Shown here: one piece after another, positions 35,622-44,415 of the stretch
Layout of the letters: each line of letters begins with the position of its first letter
Position numbering within the stretch: the stretch's first letter is position 1
Assembly (NCBI GenBank): GCA_029243545.1
Contig: JAQWRV010000011.1
Location: 124,001 to 188,000 of the forward strand
Length of the DNA: 64,000 nucleotides
From: Rhodospirillaceae bacterium
Lineage (GTDB): Bacteria > Pseudomonadota > Alphaproteobacteria > Rhodospirillales > Rhodospirillaceae
Direction: 5' to 3'
Program-made: the position numbers and the translations under genes
The notes under the pieces: generated by a model
Database searches by the model: none
Seen by the model: the letters and a program-made list of their open reading frames with translations, nothing else
What the model was told of the DNA's origin: nothing

Positions 35622-36650
35622 ATGAAAGCCGCACTTCTTCATGGGCCGTCCGACATTCGGGTTATGGACATTGACCCGCCGGAGCCTGAGCCTGACGAAG
35701 TTATCGTGCGTGTGGTGCGCTACGCGCCTTACGGCACAGACCTTGGCGCCTACAAAAACGAAGGCGGTAAATACATAAAGGATTACCCGACGGGCATCGG
35801 CGCAGATTTCTCGGGCGTAGTCGAGAAAACCGGCAGCGCCGTGCTTGGGTTTGATATTGGTGACCGGGTCTCTGCCCTAGCCATGGCTCATTGCGGGCAG
35901 TGCCGTAACTGCCGGGCCGGAAAAACCAATATCTGTCTCGACGACTCTTTTCTCAATGCTGGCCGGCAGGTTTGCTGCCAAACCCATACCCGAGTCATGG
36001 CGCGTAAATTGGCGAAGCTTCCAGAGGGTGTTTCTTTCGAAGACGCGGCCATGTTGGGCGGTATTGTCGACGCCTTAAACGCGTTTGAGATGATGAAGCC
36101 GCAAGTGGGTGAGACCATCGCCGTCGTCGGCGTTGGTGCTATGGGCTGGGGTGCAGTTGGAACCGCTAAAGCAGCGGGTCTCAGGGTGATCGCTGTTGGT
36201 GGTACAGGCAAACGGTCTAAACTTGCACGAGCAGTTGGTGCTGATCATCTGGTGCCGATTACGAGCCACGGTGAAGAGGTGAGCGCCGCCGTTCTGGCTT
36301 TGGCGCCTGACGGTGTGGATTGCGTTATGGAGACCTCTGCCAGTGATTGGGGCGTGGCACAATGTTTTTCCATTGTTACTCCCGGCGGGCGGATCGCCCT
36401 TACCGGGGCGCCAGCCCCACTGCCGATTACACCCTGGCAACTGGTTCATAAAGAAGTAGCGATATTCGGTGTGCGTGCTGGGCATCATCAAGACCTAGCC
36501 CTTAAGGTCATTGCCGACGGTAAAATTGATCTAAAGCCGTCTATTACGCATCGGTTAGCTCTCGAAGATGCACCTGAGGCCTTTCGTCTTCTTACAGGGC
36601 CTGAGTCACAAGATGTGGGCCGGGTTATCATCGAAGTCACAGATCCTTAG
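35622..36650 (+). CDS. MDR-family dehydrogenase/reductase lacking the catalytic-zinc ligands
   Basis: 342 aa. GroES-like N-terminal half and Rossmann half (IAVVGVGAMGWGAVGTAKAA). The structural zinc lobe is intact: CGQCRNCRAGKTNIC (Cys91, 94, 97, 105). The catalytic zinc ligands are not: the usual Cys-Gly-x-Asp is YGTD (Tyr37) and the usual Gly-His-Glu is GADFSG (Ala61, Asp62). It should thus act as a zinc-independent NAD(P)H reductase like quinone oxidoreductases. Follows SUMF1-like 2 by 10 bp with AGGAG. Confidence 0.82.
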   Translation: MKAALLHGPSDIRVMDIDPPEPEPDEVIVRVVRYAPYGTDLGAYKNEGGKYIKDYPTGIGADFSGVVEKTGSAVLGFDIGDRVSALAMAHCGQCRNCRAGKTNICLDDSFLNAGRQVCCQTHTRVMARKLAKLPEGVSFEDAAMLGGIVDALNAFEMMKPQVGETIAVVGVGAMGWGAVGTAKAAGLRVIAVGGTGKRSKLARAVGADHLVPITSHGEEVSAAVLALAPDGVDCVMETSASDWGVAQCFSIVTPGGRIALTGAPAPLPITPWQLVHKEVAIFGVRAGHHQDLALKVIADGKIDLKPSITHRLALEDAPEAFRLLTGPESQDVGRVIIEVTDP

Positions 36651-36665
36651 GGCAGGAGTCTACCC

Positions 36666-37400
36666 ATGAGATCACAAGTAGGCCCTCTCAACATCGACAC
36701 GCTGGCGTGGGAGTCTTTGGGTAAGCACGGCCTGCGCCGGAAGGTGCTGAGCCAGGATCAAGATACCGGCGCGGTTACCCAATACGTTCAAATACCCGCT
36801 AATTGGAAAGGCGGCGGCGTCTCTCATTTCCATTCCTGTTTCGAAGAAGCCTTCATCATAGAAGGTGATGTGACATTAAATGGCCGCGATGATTTGGTGA
36901 CCGGATCTTATCTCTACCGGCCCAGCAACATCGTCCACGGTCATGATGAAGGCGCCAATCAAGGCTGCATGTGCATTATTCGCATGGGCGCACAGATGGA
37001 TTTTAATCTAGTGCACGACCCCGAGTCGGAAGAGGAATACCCACTTGAGGTTATGACAGATCCGCGCGGCCATGTGCTCGACCTCCGGACCAGCGAAATG
37101 GATTGGACCGGGCAAGGCGACGAAGACAACCGGTATCACTTCAAACTACTCAGCATGGACCCCGAGACCAAAGCCTATACAGCGCTTCTTAGCTTGGACC
37201 CAGGTTGGAACGGCCGCCTCAGCACGGGCAACGAGTATGGCAGAGAATGGTTCATGCTGTTGGGGTCCTGGAAACGGGAAGATGGTACTACATTTGACGC
37301 CAATACGTATTACTATGCTCCTCCAGGGACTCCGCACGCCGCCGTGACTAGCTCTAAAGATGGGTGCATTGTTCTGACCTGGATGCACGCGGAGGGCTGA
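36666..37400 (+). CDS. Bicupin protein 1 (ChrR-like cupin)
   Basis: 244 aa with two cupin barrels. First barrel: VSHFHSCFEEAFIIEGD (metal-binding His, His, Glu) and GSYLYRPSNIVHGHDEG. Second barrel (about 150-244) has weaker metal motifs: YGREWFMLLGSW and YYYAPPGTPHAAV. AGGAG before the ATG. Paralog of the next gene and of 48784-49581. Cupins of this type are dioxygenases, isomerases or decarboxylase-like; the reaction is unknown. Confidence 0.8.
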   Translation: MRSQVGPLNIDTLAWESLGKHGLRRKVLSQDQDTGAVTQYVQIPANWKGGGVSHFHSCFEEAFIIEGDVTLNGRDDLVTGSYLYRPSNIVHGHDEGANQGCMCIIRMGAQMDFNLVHDPESEEEYPLEVMTDPRGHVLDLRTSEMDWTGQGDEDNRYHFKLLSMDPETKAYTALLSLDPGWNGRLSTGNEYGREWFMLLGSWKREDGTTFDANTYYYAPPGTPHAAVTSSKDGCIVLTWMHAEG

Positions 37401-37403
37401 CAC

Positions 37404-38141
37404 ATGCGACCCCATGTTTCTCACGTAGACGGACATGCACTGGCTTGGCAGGAAATTCTTAACACCGGTGTTCATCGTAAACAGTTGAGTGTTGATCCTG
37501 ACACCGGATCGGATACGTCTTTCGTGCGTGTTCCGGCGGATTGGCGTGGTCCAGCGGGCGCTCACTATCATACTGGTTTTGAAGAGGCCCTTATCCTTTC
37601 TGGCGATGTAGATCTCAACGGCAATGATCTCCTGGTCGAAGGCTCATACTTATATCGTCCGGGCGGCATCGTTCATGGCTGGGTGGATCACTCACCGTCC
37701 GGGTCTGACATCATCATCAAAATGGGTGCGGCAACGGATTTGATCTCGGTTGGCGAGCCTGTTCATGACTACGAATATGACTATCCAGACGCGCGCATGG
37801 CTGACGGCCGCCCGCACATCATTCATCTCAGAACCGGTAGTGAGTCTTGGCAGCCCTGGGAAGGTGCAGCAGAGGGAATAGAGAAAAAAAGCCTCAGCCT
37901 GGATGAGACAAGCGGCGCTGAGACGATGCTCGCCAGAATACCGCGAGGGTTTTCCGGCTCGTTTATGCTTGCTCCAGATATCACCTGGGAGTGGGTTGTG
38001 CTGGACGGCGGCATGAGTTTGGCAGATGGCACAGCATTTGATCAGATGGGCTACAGCCATCGGCCGGCCGGAAGTGAGGAGACCGTCATTGCCCAAAGCG
38101 AGTCCGACTGCACATTGATGATGTGGTCCCATCCCGGATAA
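37404..38141 (+). CDS. Bicupin protein 2, paralog
   Basis: 245 aa. First barrel: GAHYHTGFEEALILSGDVDL and GSYLYRPGGIVHGWVD. Second barrel is degenerate (ITWEWVVLDGGMSLADG, SHRPAGSEETVI). Starts 3 bp after bicupin 1 with GGAGGG as ribosome site, so the pair are co-translated and may form a heteromer. Last gene of the 33748-38141 operon. Confidence 0.8.
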   Translation: MRPHVSHVDGHALAWQEILNTGVHRKQLSVDPDTGSDTSFVRVPADWRGPAGAHYHTGFEEALILSGDVDLNGNDLLVEGSYLYRPGGIVHGWVDHSPSGSDIIIKMGAATDLISVGEPVHDYEYDYPDARMADGRPHIIHLRTGSESWQPWEGAAEGIEKKSLSLDETSGAETMLARIPRGFSGSFMLAPDITWEWVVLDGGMSLADGTAFDQMGYSHRPAGSEETVIAQSESDCTLMMWSHPG

Positions 38142-38150
38142 ATCGGGACT

Positions 38151-38987
38151 TTACGCGGCATCCATAAAGTCAGCCATCTGGGCTGCAAACGCGGTAACCA
38201 GTTCGGGAGTTGAGGTTAAGGGGTCGCCCTTCAAGGCAGGGTCCCACTCCTCTGCGTTGGCAATCATCTCGGCAATGCCGTCGCCACGCACCAAAGTCTT
38301 GGCTTTGATCTGTCCAAGTTTTTCTCGAATCGGATAACGGTAGTATGCAGAGAACGCTTTGTAAGCGGTGGTCGCCATTTTTACTTGTTCAATGAAGGCC
38401 ACGTGCATCAAGTCTGCGTTGGGTAGGCCTGTCTTTCGCATGCTGGCAGCGGTGTGTTTAAACCAGGGAAAGTAGGTGTAGAGATCGCGCATGCGGCTCC
38501 ACAGGAAATGCACATACACACCGCTTTGGTCAGGTTCGACTTTCGGTGCATGACGATGGGCCATGTCTTCCAGGTGTTTCCCTTCCAAAATACGCACCAT
38601 GCCTAGCATCATGCGATTCACACGGTTGGGCTGACTGACGGCCAACTCGATTGCGACACGCCCTCCCAGCGATGACCCATACACATCACAGGTACCGACA
38701 TTGAGGCTGTCAAGAAACCGGCTAACGGCGTCGGCGTAGTAATCGATGCCGGGTGGATCAGTATCGTCAAACGGCGGTGGAGTGGAGTCCCCCATGCCCA
38801 TAAGGTCAGGCGCGAGGACGGTACGGGTCTCGGCAAGGACCTCAAGGAGGGGTAGTTGAATGCGGGCGGTTCCCGGCCCGGGGTGGAGCAAAAGAATCGG
38901 CAATTTGTCTGCTACGCGAGTTTCTGAAACCCAGTAATGAACCTGTCCTTCTGCCAAATCTGCAAATGCCCGCTTTACGCCTGCCAT
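38151..38987 (-). CDS. Alpha/beta hydrolase with intact nucleophile
   Basis: 278 aa. HPGPGTARI oxyanion loop, DLMGMGDS, nucleophile elbow YGSSLGG (Ser106). The lid region (WSRMRDLYTYFPWFKHTAAS) and YRYPIREKLGQIKAKTLV match the corresponding parts of the tandem hydrolases at 18719-22094 closely enough to place them in one family; this one keeps the Ser. Candidate C-C or ester bond hydrolase of the island. Convergent with the cupins, divergent from the IclR regulator. Confidence 0.87.
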   Translation of the reverse strand: MAGVKRAFADLAEGQVHYWVSETRVADKLPILLLHPGPGTARIQLPLLEVLAETRTVLAPDLMGMGDSTPPPFDDTDPPGIDYYADAVSRFLDSLNVGTCDVYGSSLGGRVAIELAVSQPNRVNRMMLGMVRILEGKHLEDMAHRHAPKVEPDQSGVYVHFLWSRMRDLYTYFPWFKHTAASMRKTGLPNADLMHVAFIEQVKMATTAYKAFSAYYRYPIREKLGQIKAKTLVRGDGIAEMIANAEEWDPALKGDPLTSTPELVTAFAAQMADFMDAA

Positions 38988-39112
38988 GTCCCAATCCGAT
39001 CCTACATTTGTCTATATTCATTCTGTGCGACACGAACGCCGCACGAAACCTTTGATTTATTGCAAAAGGCTGAGAGGTCACATCGCGCCGTTCATACATA
39101 CGCCAAGCGAAT

Positions 39113-39134
39113 CCGCTCGCTGTTTGCGGAGCGG
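39113..39134. promoter_or_regulatory. Candidate IclR operator: CCGCTCGC..GCGGAGCGG
   Basis: Imperfect inverted repeat with 8-9 bp arms and one bulge, about 72 bp upstream of the IclR gene in the 218-bp divergent region. IclR proteins often control the gene opposite and themselves from such a site; the hydrolase gene lies opposite. No consensus match is claimed. Confidence 0.35.
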
Positions 39135-39205
39135 CTAAGTTTTTTGATTGCGTTCTCCTGGCGACCACGTCATGGTTGCCCCAATAAAGAAACAACTGGG
39201 GAAGT

Positions 39206-40003
39206 ATGCAGATGGGGCAACAGTCTTCTGTTCGCGCTCTTGAGCGCGGTCTTGATATTATCAGCTTACTTAACCGCCATAATGGACTCACCGTGACCCA
39301 GGTGGGTCAACTTACTGACCTGCCGAGGCCAACCGCATTTCGTTTGCTTCGCACTCTGGAATCGCTGGGCTACTTGTTCCGTGATTCTCAGGACAAGAAG
39401 TACCGGCTCTCGGCGCAAGTACGCACGTTGTCCCATGGCTATGACCAGGAAGAATGGATTCCAAAAGTCGCTCGGGTAATCATGACGGAATTGTGCAAAA
39501 AGATTCTATGGCCAATTGCTTTGGGGACAGTAAGTGGGTCCCAAATGCTGATCCGCGATACCACGGATGAAATAAGCCCGTTTGCCATACGCCGGCATCG
39601 CGGTGGTTTTAATATTCCGTTGCTCAGCACAGCATCGGGTGCTGTTTACCTTGCCAACTGCGCTCCTCATAAGCGTGATCAGCTGATTAACTTTGCCCTC
39701 GCCGAAGACCCAGATGCGTTATCGCGTGGTGGGACCAACGTTAACCTCTATAGGAGATCACTGGAATCCGTAAAAGCGGAGGGCTATGCATGCATGCGAG
39801 TGGTAGAAGCCAACCACAATGCTCTTGCTGTGCCCATCATCGTGAATGGCGAAGTTTTTGCTACGGCATCAGCCCGGTTTTATACAACAGCTATGACGTT
39901 GCAGCAGGTGGTGGAACGCTATTCCGAAGAAATGATGAACGCTGCGGACCGCATGAGTAAAGGCATCAATTCTTGGCGCGCAAGCCTGCTTGACGCAGCG
40001 TGA
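39206..40003 (+). CDS. IclR-family transcriptional regulator
   Basis: 265 aa. Winged HTH (about 8-70) with SVRALERGLDIISLLNRHNG and LPRPTAFRLLRTLESLGYL; C-terminal effector-binding GAF-like domain (about 85-255) with PLLSTASGAVYLA. GGGGAAG before the ATG. IclR/MhpR-type proteins sense aromatic or carboxylic acids and control catabolic operons. It is the only transcription factor seen in the 25-60 kb island and probably controls the adjacent hydrolase gene and perhaps the cupin operon. Confidence 0.92.
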   Translation: MQMGQQSSVRALERGLDIISLLNRHNGLTVTQVGQLTDLPRPTAFRLLRTLESLGYLFRDSQDKKYRLSAQVRTLSHGYDQEEWIPKVARVIMTELCKKILWPIALGTVSGSQMLIRDTTDEISPFAIRRHRGGFNIPLLSTASGAVYLANCAPHKRDQLINFALAEDPDALSRGGTNVNLYRRSLESVKAEGYACMRVVEANHNALAVPIIVNGEVFATASARFYTTAMTLQQVVERYSEEMMNAADRMSKGINSWRASLLDAA

Positions 40004-40005
40004 CA

Positions 40006-41244
40006 CTAAGCTTCAGATGGGTGGTCGGAATCCTGCGGAAATGGCAGCTGGCACGTCAGAGCTAGGAAAAATAGAGAAAGACAGCCGGCAATCAGCATGC
40101 TGGTGCGCGGCGTTGTGAAGGCGGCTATCGTTCCCCAAAACGGACTTCCCAAGGCATAACCCAGCATCAAGGTCATATTGAGAATAGCAATGCCGCGGCC
40201 CCGTATGGCGTTGGGGAGGGTGAGCTGTGCTGAAATTTGTAACGCCGACATAACAAAGAACCAGGCTGTTCCAGCGGTCAGAAGAATCAATCCCATCAAC
40301 ACGGATATCGTTGTCACTGATAACAACATCAGCATGGTGGCGTGAATGAGGATCGCACCAAAAACGATAGCGTTGCGGCTGTATCGTGCGGAAAGCCTTG
40401 GGTAATTCAAAGCCCCAACAATTGCGCCCATGCCGAAGCAACCGAAAACCAGTCCGTAGTCGGCTGAGTTGGGAACCAGCATCGGCATCATGGCAAGTAT
40501 GATCGACGTTACCGCGAAAAAGAGCCCACCCCGTATCAGTATGGTTCTGAACTGCGTTGACTGACGCGCGAAGGCGACTCCCGTCCCGATGGCTTTGATA
40601 AAACCTTCATTGGATGTGTCTGCTGCTTTTGGTTCGCGGCGCCACCACAGCAACACGCCGAGGAGAATAATATAGGTCCCGGCATTGATGCCGATAACGG
40701 CTGCGCCACCAATGATGGGCAGCAATACGCCGGCGATGCCGGGTCCCAGAACCCGCGCGCCGTTATTGGCGACGCTGTACAGGCTTACAGCGAGCGGGAC
40801 ATTCTTGATGCCGACCAGTTCCGGCACTACGGCGGATTGGGTTGGTTGGTTGAGGGCAAAGCCAACTGCGAGCAAAGCCGACAGGGTCAATAGCATGACT
40901 GGGTCTGTGTTGCCGAGAAATATGAGCAGCGCCAGCAGGGCGGCTGCAATCATCATCCAGGTGTTGGCTAGGATCAGCATGCGCCGGCGGTCATACGTAT
41001 CCGCCAGAGTTCCCGCCGCCACGATAAGCATAACGGTTGGGAGAAAATATGCTGTCTGAACCAGAGACACCATAATGGGGTCTCCATTGCTCCAGTCTTT
41101 CATCAGCCAGGCGGCGGTGATGGTTTGCATCCAATAGCCTAGGTTGGACAGACAAATGCCAATCCAAATGGCGCGGAATAACGGCAGGCGCAGTAACGAC
41201 CATATGCTTTTGAGCGGTTTGCTTGGCGAGGTATTTGGATCCAA
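40006..41244 (-). CDS. MFS transporter, DHA3/EntS-like
   Basis: 412 aa, twelve membrane segments; N-terminal LFRAIWIGICLSNLGYWMQT and GTLADTYDRRRML (motif A variant), as in enterobactin exporter-type MFS proteins. TTG start with AAGGA upstream. Convergent with IclR by 2 bp. Export of a metabolite or siderophore-like compound is possible; substrate unknown. Confidence 0.87.
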   Translation of the reverse strand: MDPNTSPSKPLKSIWSLLRLPLFRAIWIGICLSNLGYWMQTITAAWLMKDWSNGDPIMVSLVQTAYFLPTVMLIVAAGTLADTYDRRRMLILANTWMMIAAALLALLIFLGNTDPVMLLTLSALLAVGFALNQPTQSAVVPELVGIKNVPLAVSLYSVANNGARVLGPGIAGVLLPIIGGAAVIGINAGTYIILLGVLLWWRREPKAADTSNEGFIKAIGTGVAFARQSTQFRTILIRGGLFFAVTSIILAMMPMLVPNSADYGLVFGCFGMGAIVGALNYPRLSARYSRNAIVFGAILIHATMLMLLSVTTISVLMGLILLTAGTAWFFVMSALQISAQLTLPNAIRGRGIAILNMTLMLGYALGSPFWGTIAAFTTPRTSMLIAGCLSLFFLALTCQLPFPQDSDHPSEA

Positions 41245-41423
41245 AGAGGACAGTCCTTTAGGGGGGCACTCTTACTTTGGACACTCCATAACAGGTGACG
41301 GCGCCAATGACTGCATCAAAATCGACCACAAGGTGAGCGAGTTGCGTCACGCCAACTGTTGTCTCGCACCCCTGCGCGAGACCATTATGCTCGCACGTCT
41401 ATTAAACCGAGGAACAAAAACAC

Positions 41424-42887
41424 ATGAGTCTACTTAACCGACCTTCTCGCCGAAAGATCCTTAAAGGGGCCACGGCCACTGCCGCCGGCTCTCTGATGCC
41501 ACGCTCCCTTCTGGCCGCTGAGAAATCAGACGTCATTATTATGGGTGCAGGATTCTCTGGCCTTAAGGCGGCTATTCTTCTTGCCGATGAGGGCCTCAAA
41601 GTGAACGTGCTCGAGGCTAATAATCGCGTCGGCGGCCGAGCCTTCACGGGTGACCATGTTTACGGGAAGCCAGAGTTTGGGGCGTCACAGATTGGCCCGT
41701 ATTACGCACGCGTCCGGGACATGGCTGACAAGCTGGGTGTTGAGCTTTCACAGGGCTCCAATATCAACGCTCCATACACCTTCGCAATCGGTGGGCAGCT
41801 GATTCGCAAAGAAGATTGGGAAGGTCATACCCTCAACAAAACCGTTGGTGCGGAACGCTCGGTTCTTCCGTCGGCTATTCAGGGCTTTTACATGGGCCGG
41901 TACAATCCCTTTGAAGGGTTTGACGACTGGCTTGAGCCCGAGGCTGCTAAGCTCGATATTCCACTGGGACAATGGCTCGTGGAAAAGGGCATCTCCGAGC
42001 AAGGTCTTGAGCTCGCGAACGATGGCCTGATCGCTCCTGATGTTTGGAATGTTTCCCTGCTCACCCTTCTCCAAGAGGCAACCCGTGGTCGGTTAATGTC
42101 GGGCGCGGGAGATTCGAAAGGCAAAGACAGGTTCGAACAATTTGCTCAGGCCAGCGCACATGTTGTGGGCGGTACGTCACGCCTGCCCGAAGCCATGGCT
42201 CGCTATCTTGGTGAAGGGGTTCTCCTCAATAAGATAGTTACCGCTATTGATATGAACGGTGACGGGGTTGACGTGTCTTGCCTCGACGGTACGCGTTACC
42301 AAGCGGACTTTGCAATTACTGCTATTCCCTTTGGTCCATTCCGGCGTATCTCGGTCACGCCGTCGCTGGAAGGCGAGCAGGCGGCTGCCGTTCGACACAT
42401 GCCATATGCCAACAATACCCAAGTCCACATGCGCTTGAAGGGTGCGCCGTTCTGGGAACAGGATGGCATGGACGCGTCTACGTGGACCGATGGCCCCCTC
42501 AATGTCGTGCGCCAACCGTTTGGATATGACGGGTCGCGTGACCGTCTTGTTGCTGTTTGCGTTGGCAAGAAAGGTGAACGGCTCGACCAACTTCCCCCTA
42601 AAGAGCGAGGCGAGTTTGTCGTTAGTGAAATCGAACGCCTTAGGCCGTCAACCAAAGGCAAGATTGAAGTAACGGGCGTTCATTCCTGGCCTCAGTACAG
42701 TTTCATCTCCGGCTGCCGGCACTCTTATGGTCCGGGCCAAGTGACACGGTTTGCTCATGATATGATCAAGCCACATCATAAATTGCACTTTGCAGGGGAG
42801 CACACACGTCGGCTCGAAATCGGCATGGAATCTGCTATGGAATCTGGCGAAAGAGCAGCGTTTGAAGTATTGGAACGGGCTGCCTAA
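41424..42887 (+). CDS. Tat-exported flavin amine oxidase 1
   Basis: 487 aa. Twin-arginine signal SRRKILKGATATAAGSLM (about 8-25). FAD dinucleotide fold VIIMGAGFSGLKAAILLADE, then NVLEANNRVGGRAFTGD, and C-terminal FAD motif LHFAGEHTRRLEIGMESAME. Monoamine oxidase family: oxidises a C-N (or C-C) bond with O2, giving H2O2. AGGA at good spacing. First gene of the 41424-47000 operon. Tat export after cofactor loading places it in the periplasm. Confidence 0.9.
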   Translation: MSLLNRPSRRKILKGATATAAGSLMPRSLLAAEKSDVIIMGAGFSGLKAAILLADEGLKVNVLEANNRVGGRAFTGDHVYGKPEFGASQIGPYYARVRDMADKLGVELSQGSNINAPYTFAIGGQLIRKEDWEGHTLNKTVGAERSVLPSAIQGFYMGRYNPFEGFDDWLEPEAAKLDIPLGQWLVEKGISEQGLELANDGLIAPDVWNVSLLTLLQEATRGRLMSGAGDSKGKDRFEQFAQASAHVVGGTSRLPEAMARYLGEGVLLNKIVTAIDMNGDGVDVSCLDGTRYQADFAITAIPFGPFRRISVTPSLEGEQAAAVRHMPYANNTQVHMRLKGAPFWEQDGMDASTWTDGPLNVVRQPFGYDGSRDRLVAVCVGKKGERLDQLPPKERGEFVVSEIERLRPSTKGKIEVTGVHSWPQYSFISGCRHSYGPGQVTRFAHDMIKPHHKLHFAGEHTRRLEIGMESAMESGERAAFEVLERAA

Positions 42888-42914
42888 GCACACTTCTTGA
42901 ACAGGAATAAATCA

Positions 42915-44390
42915 ATGACTACAAAACAAACCACATCACCGGGACTGACGCGCCGTACCACGCTTGGCGCTCTGGGGTCCTCCGTACTTGTGCCATCCTT
43001 TGCCAGACGCGCCTTTGCTTTTGAATCCGCTGACGTGGTTGTCATTGGTGCTGGTTTGGCCGGGCTCAACGCGGCCCTCAACCTGCAGGACGAGGGGCTG
43101 AGTGTCATCGTTCTCGAGGCAGCGGATTACATAGGCGGCCGTGTGCGTACATTTGATTTGCCGACAGGCCCCACCAATGCAGGCGGCCAAACTATCGGAC
43201 CATATTATGCCCGCGTGCGTGATCTTGCATACCGTCTCGACGTCCCTTTGGTTTCGCCGCCGGGACGTATGCCCATGGCAAATTACGTCAACGGTTCACT
43301 TGTCGCCTCATCCGATTGGGCGACATCCAAGTCTAATAAAACGATTGGGCGGGAAAAATCTGTTCAGCCCGGGGCACTCGAATTCTTTTACCTGAATAAC
43401 AACAATCCGCTACCCGATGTGGAAAGCTGGATTGAGCCGGAACAGGCCCAATATGACGTCCCATTGGCGCAGTATCTCAAAAGCAAGGGTGCATCAGATG
43501 AGGCCTTGCGACTGCTCAGTGTAACAATAAATGTATTTGACGTCTCTACAGGGTCGGCGCTGGCATATTTACGCGACGTCAAGAGGTTGCAATGGGGAAT
43601 CGCTCAGTCCGACGACAACAACCGTTCAACTTACGGCGCCAGCGCGTCAGACGGATTTGAGTTCAGCGAAGTGGGCGGTGGCACGCAGCGTTTGACTGAA
43701 GCGATGGCTGCGGCGTTGAAATCAGAAGTGCGTCTTAACCAATCTGTCCGGGCAATCCATATGTCTGACGATGGTGTTGACGTCAAAACACTTGATGGCA
43801 GTGTGTTCAAAGGGAGGTACGTCATCTCAGCTATTCCCTTCACGGCTCTGCGCAAGATCGATGTCACACCAGGATTCGAAGGGCGTCAGCAAGATGCTAT
43901 CAGATACTCCATGCATAACAATTCACTGCGGGTATTTATGGAGGCCACCGAACCGTTTTGGGAAAACGATGTTGGTGACCCGGGTCTCTACACTGACACG
44001 CCTATCGAACGCGTGTTTGCCAGTACCAATGAAGAGGGAGCCTATGTGCTCAACAGTTGGATCAATGGCAACGCGGCCTATCGTCTAGATTCACTACCCA
44101 CAGAATCCGTTGCTGAATTGGTCGTCGACACGTTGGCCAAAATCCGGCCGGCGTCGAAAGGCAAAGTGAAGGTCATGAAAGTGCATTCCTGGGCTAAACA
44201 CTCAGCGTCGGGGTGTTGCCGCCATACCTATGAAGCGGGACAGGTCGGGCAATGGGCTGATGTGATGGCCAAGCCCTGGAGCCGTTTGCATTTGGCCGGG
44301 GAACAAACCCGCAGCATCGAGAACGGTATGGAAGCCGCCGCCAAGTCCGGTGAACGCGCGGCCTTTGAAATTATGGAACGCGCGGTTTAA
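42915..44390 (+). CDS. Tat-exported flavin amine oxidase 2, paralog
   Basis: 491 aa from ATG 42915, chosen over 42897 for the AGGA eight bases upstream. Twin-arginine signal LTRRTTLGALGSSVLVPS. FAD motifs VVVIGAGLAGLNAALNLQ, VLEAADYIGGRVRT and LHLAGEQTRSIENGMEAAAK. Shares IGPYYARVRDxAxxL with oxidase 1, so a tandem duplicate. 27 bp after gene 1. The pair may act on successive substrates or as a heteromer. Confidence 0.9.
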   Translation: MTTKQTTSPGLTRRTTLGALGSSVLVPSFARRAFAFESADVVVIGAGLAGLNAALNLQDEGLSVIVLEAADYIGGRVRTFDLPTGPTNAGGQTIGPYYARVRDLAYRLDVPLVSPPGRMPMANYVNGSLVASSDWATSKSNKTIGREKSVQPGALEFFYLNNNNPLPDVESWIEPEQAQYDVPLAQYLKSKGASDEALRLLSVTINVFDVSTGSALAYLRDVKRLQWGIAQSDDNNRSTYGASASDGFEFSEVGGGTQRLTEAMAAALKSEVRLNQSVRAIHMSDDGVDVKTLDGSVFKGRYVISAIPFTALRKIDVTPGFEGRQQDAIRYSMHNNSLRVFMEATEPFWENDVGDPGLYTDTPIERVFASTNEEGAYVLNSWINGNAAYRLDSLPTESVAELVVDTLAKIRPASKGKVKVMKVHSWAKHSASGCCRHTYEAGQVGQWADVMAKPWSRLHLAGEQTRSIENGMEAAAKSGERAAFEIMERAV

Positions 44391-44415
44391 CTGAATACAC
44401 TAGGAGACGATCACC

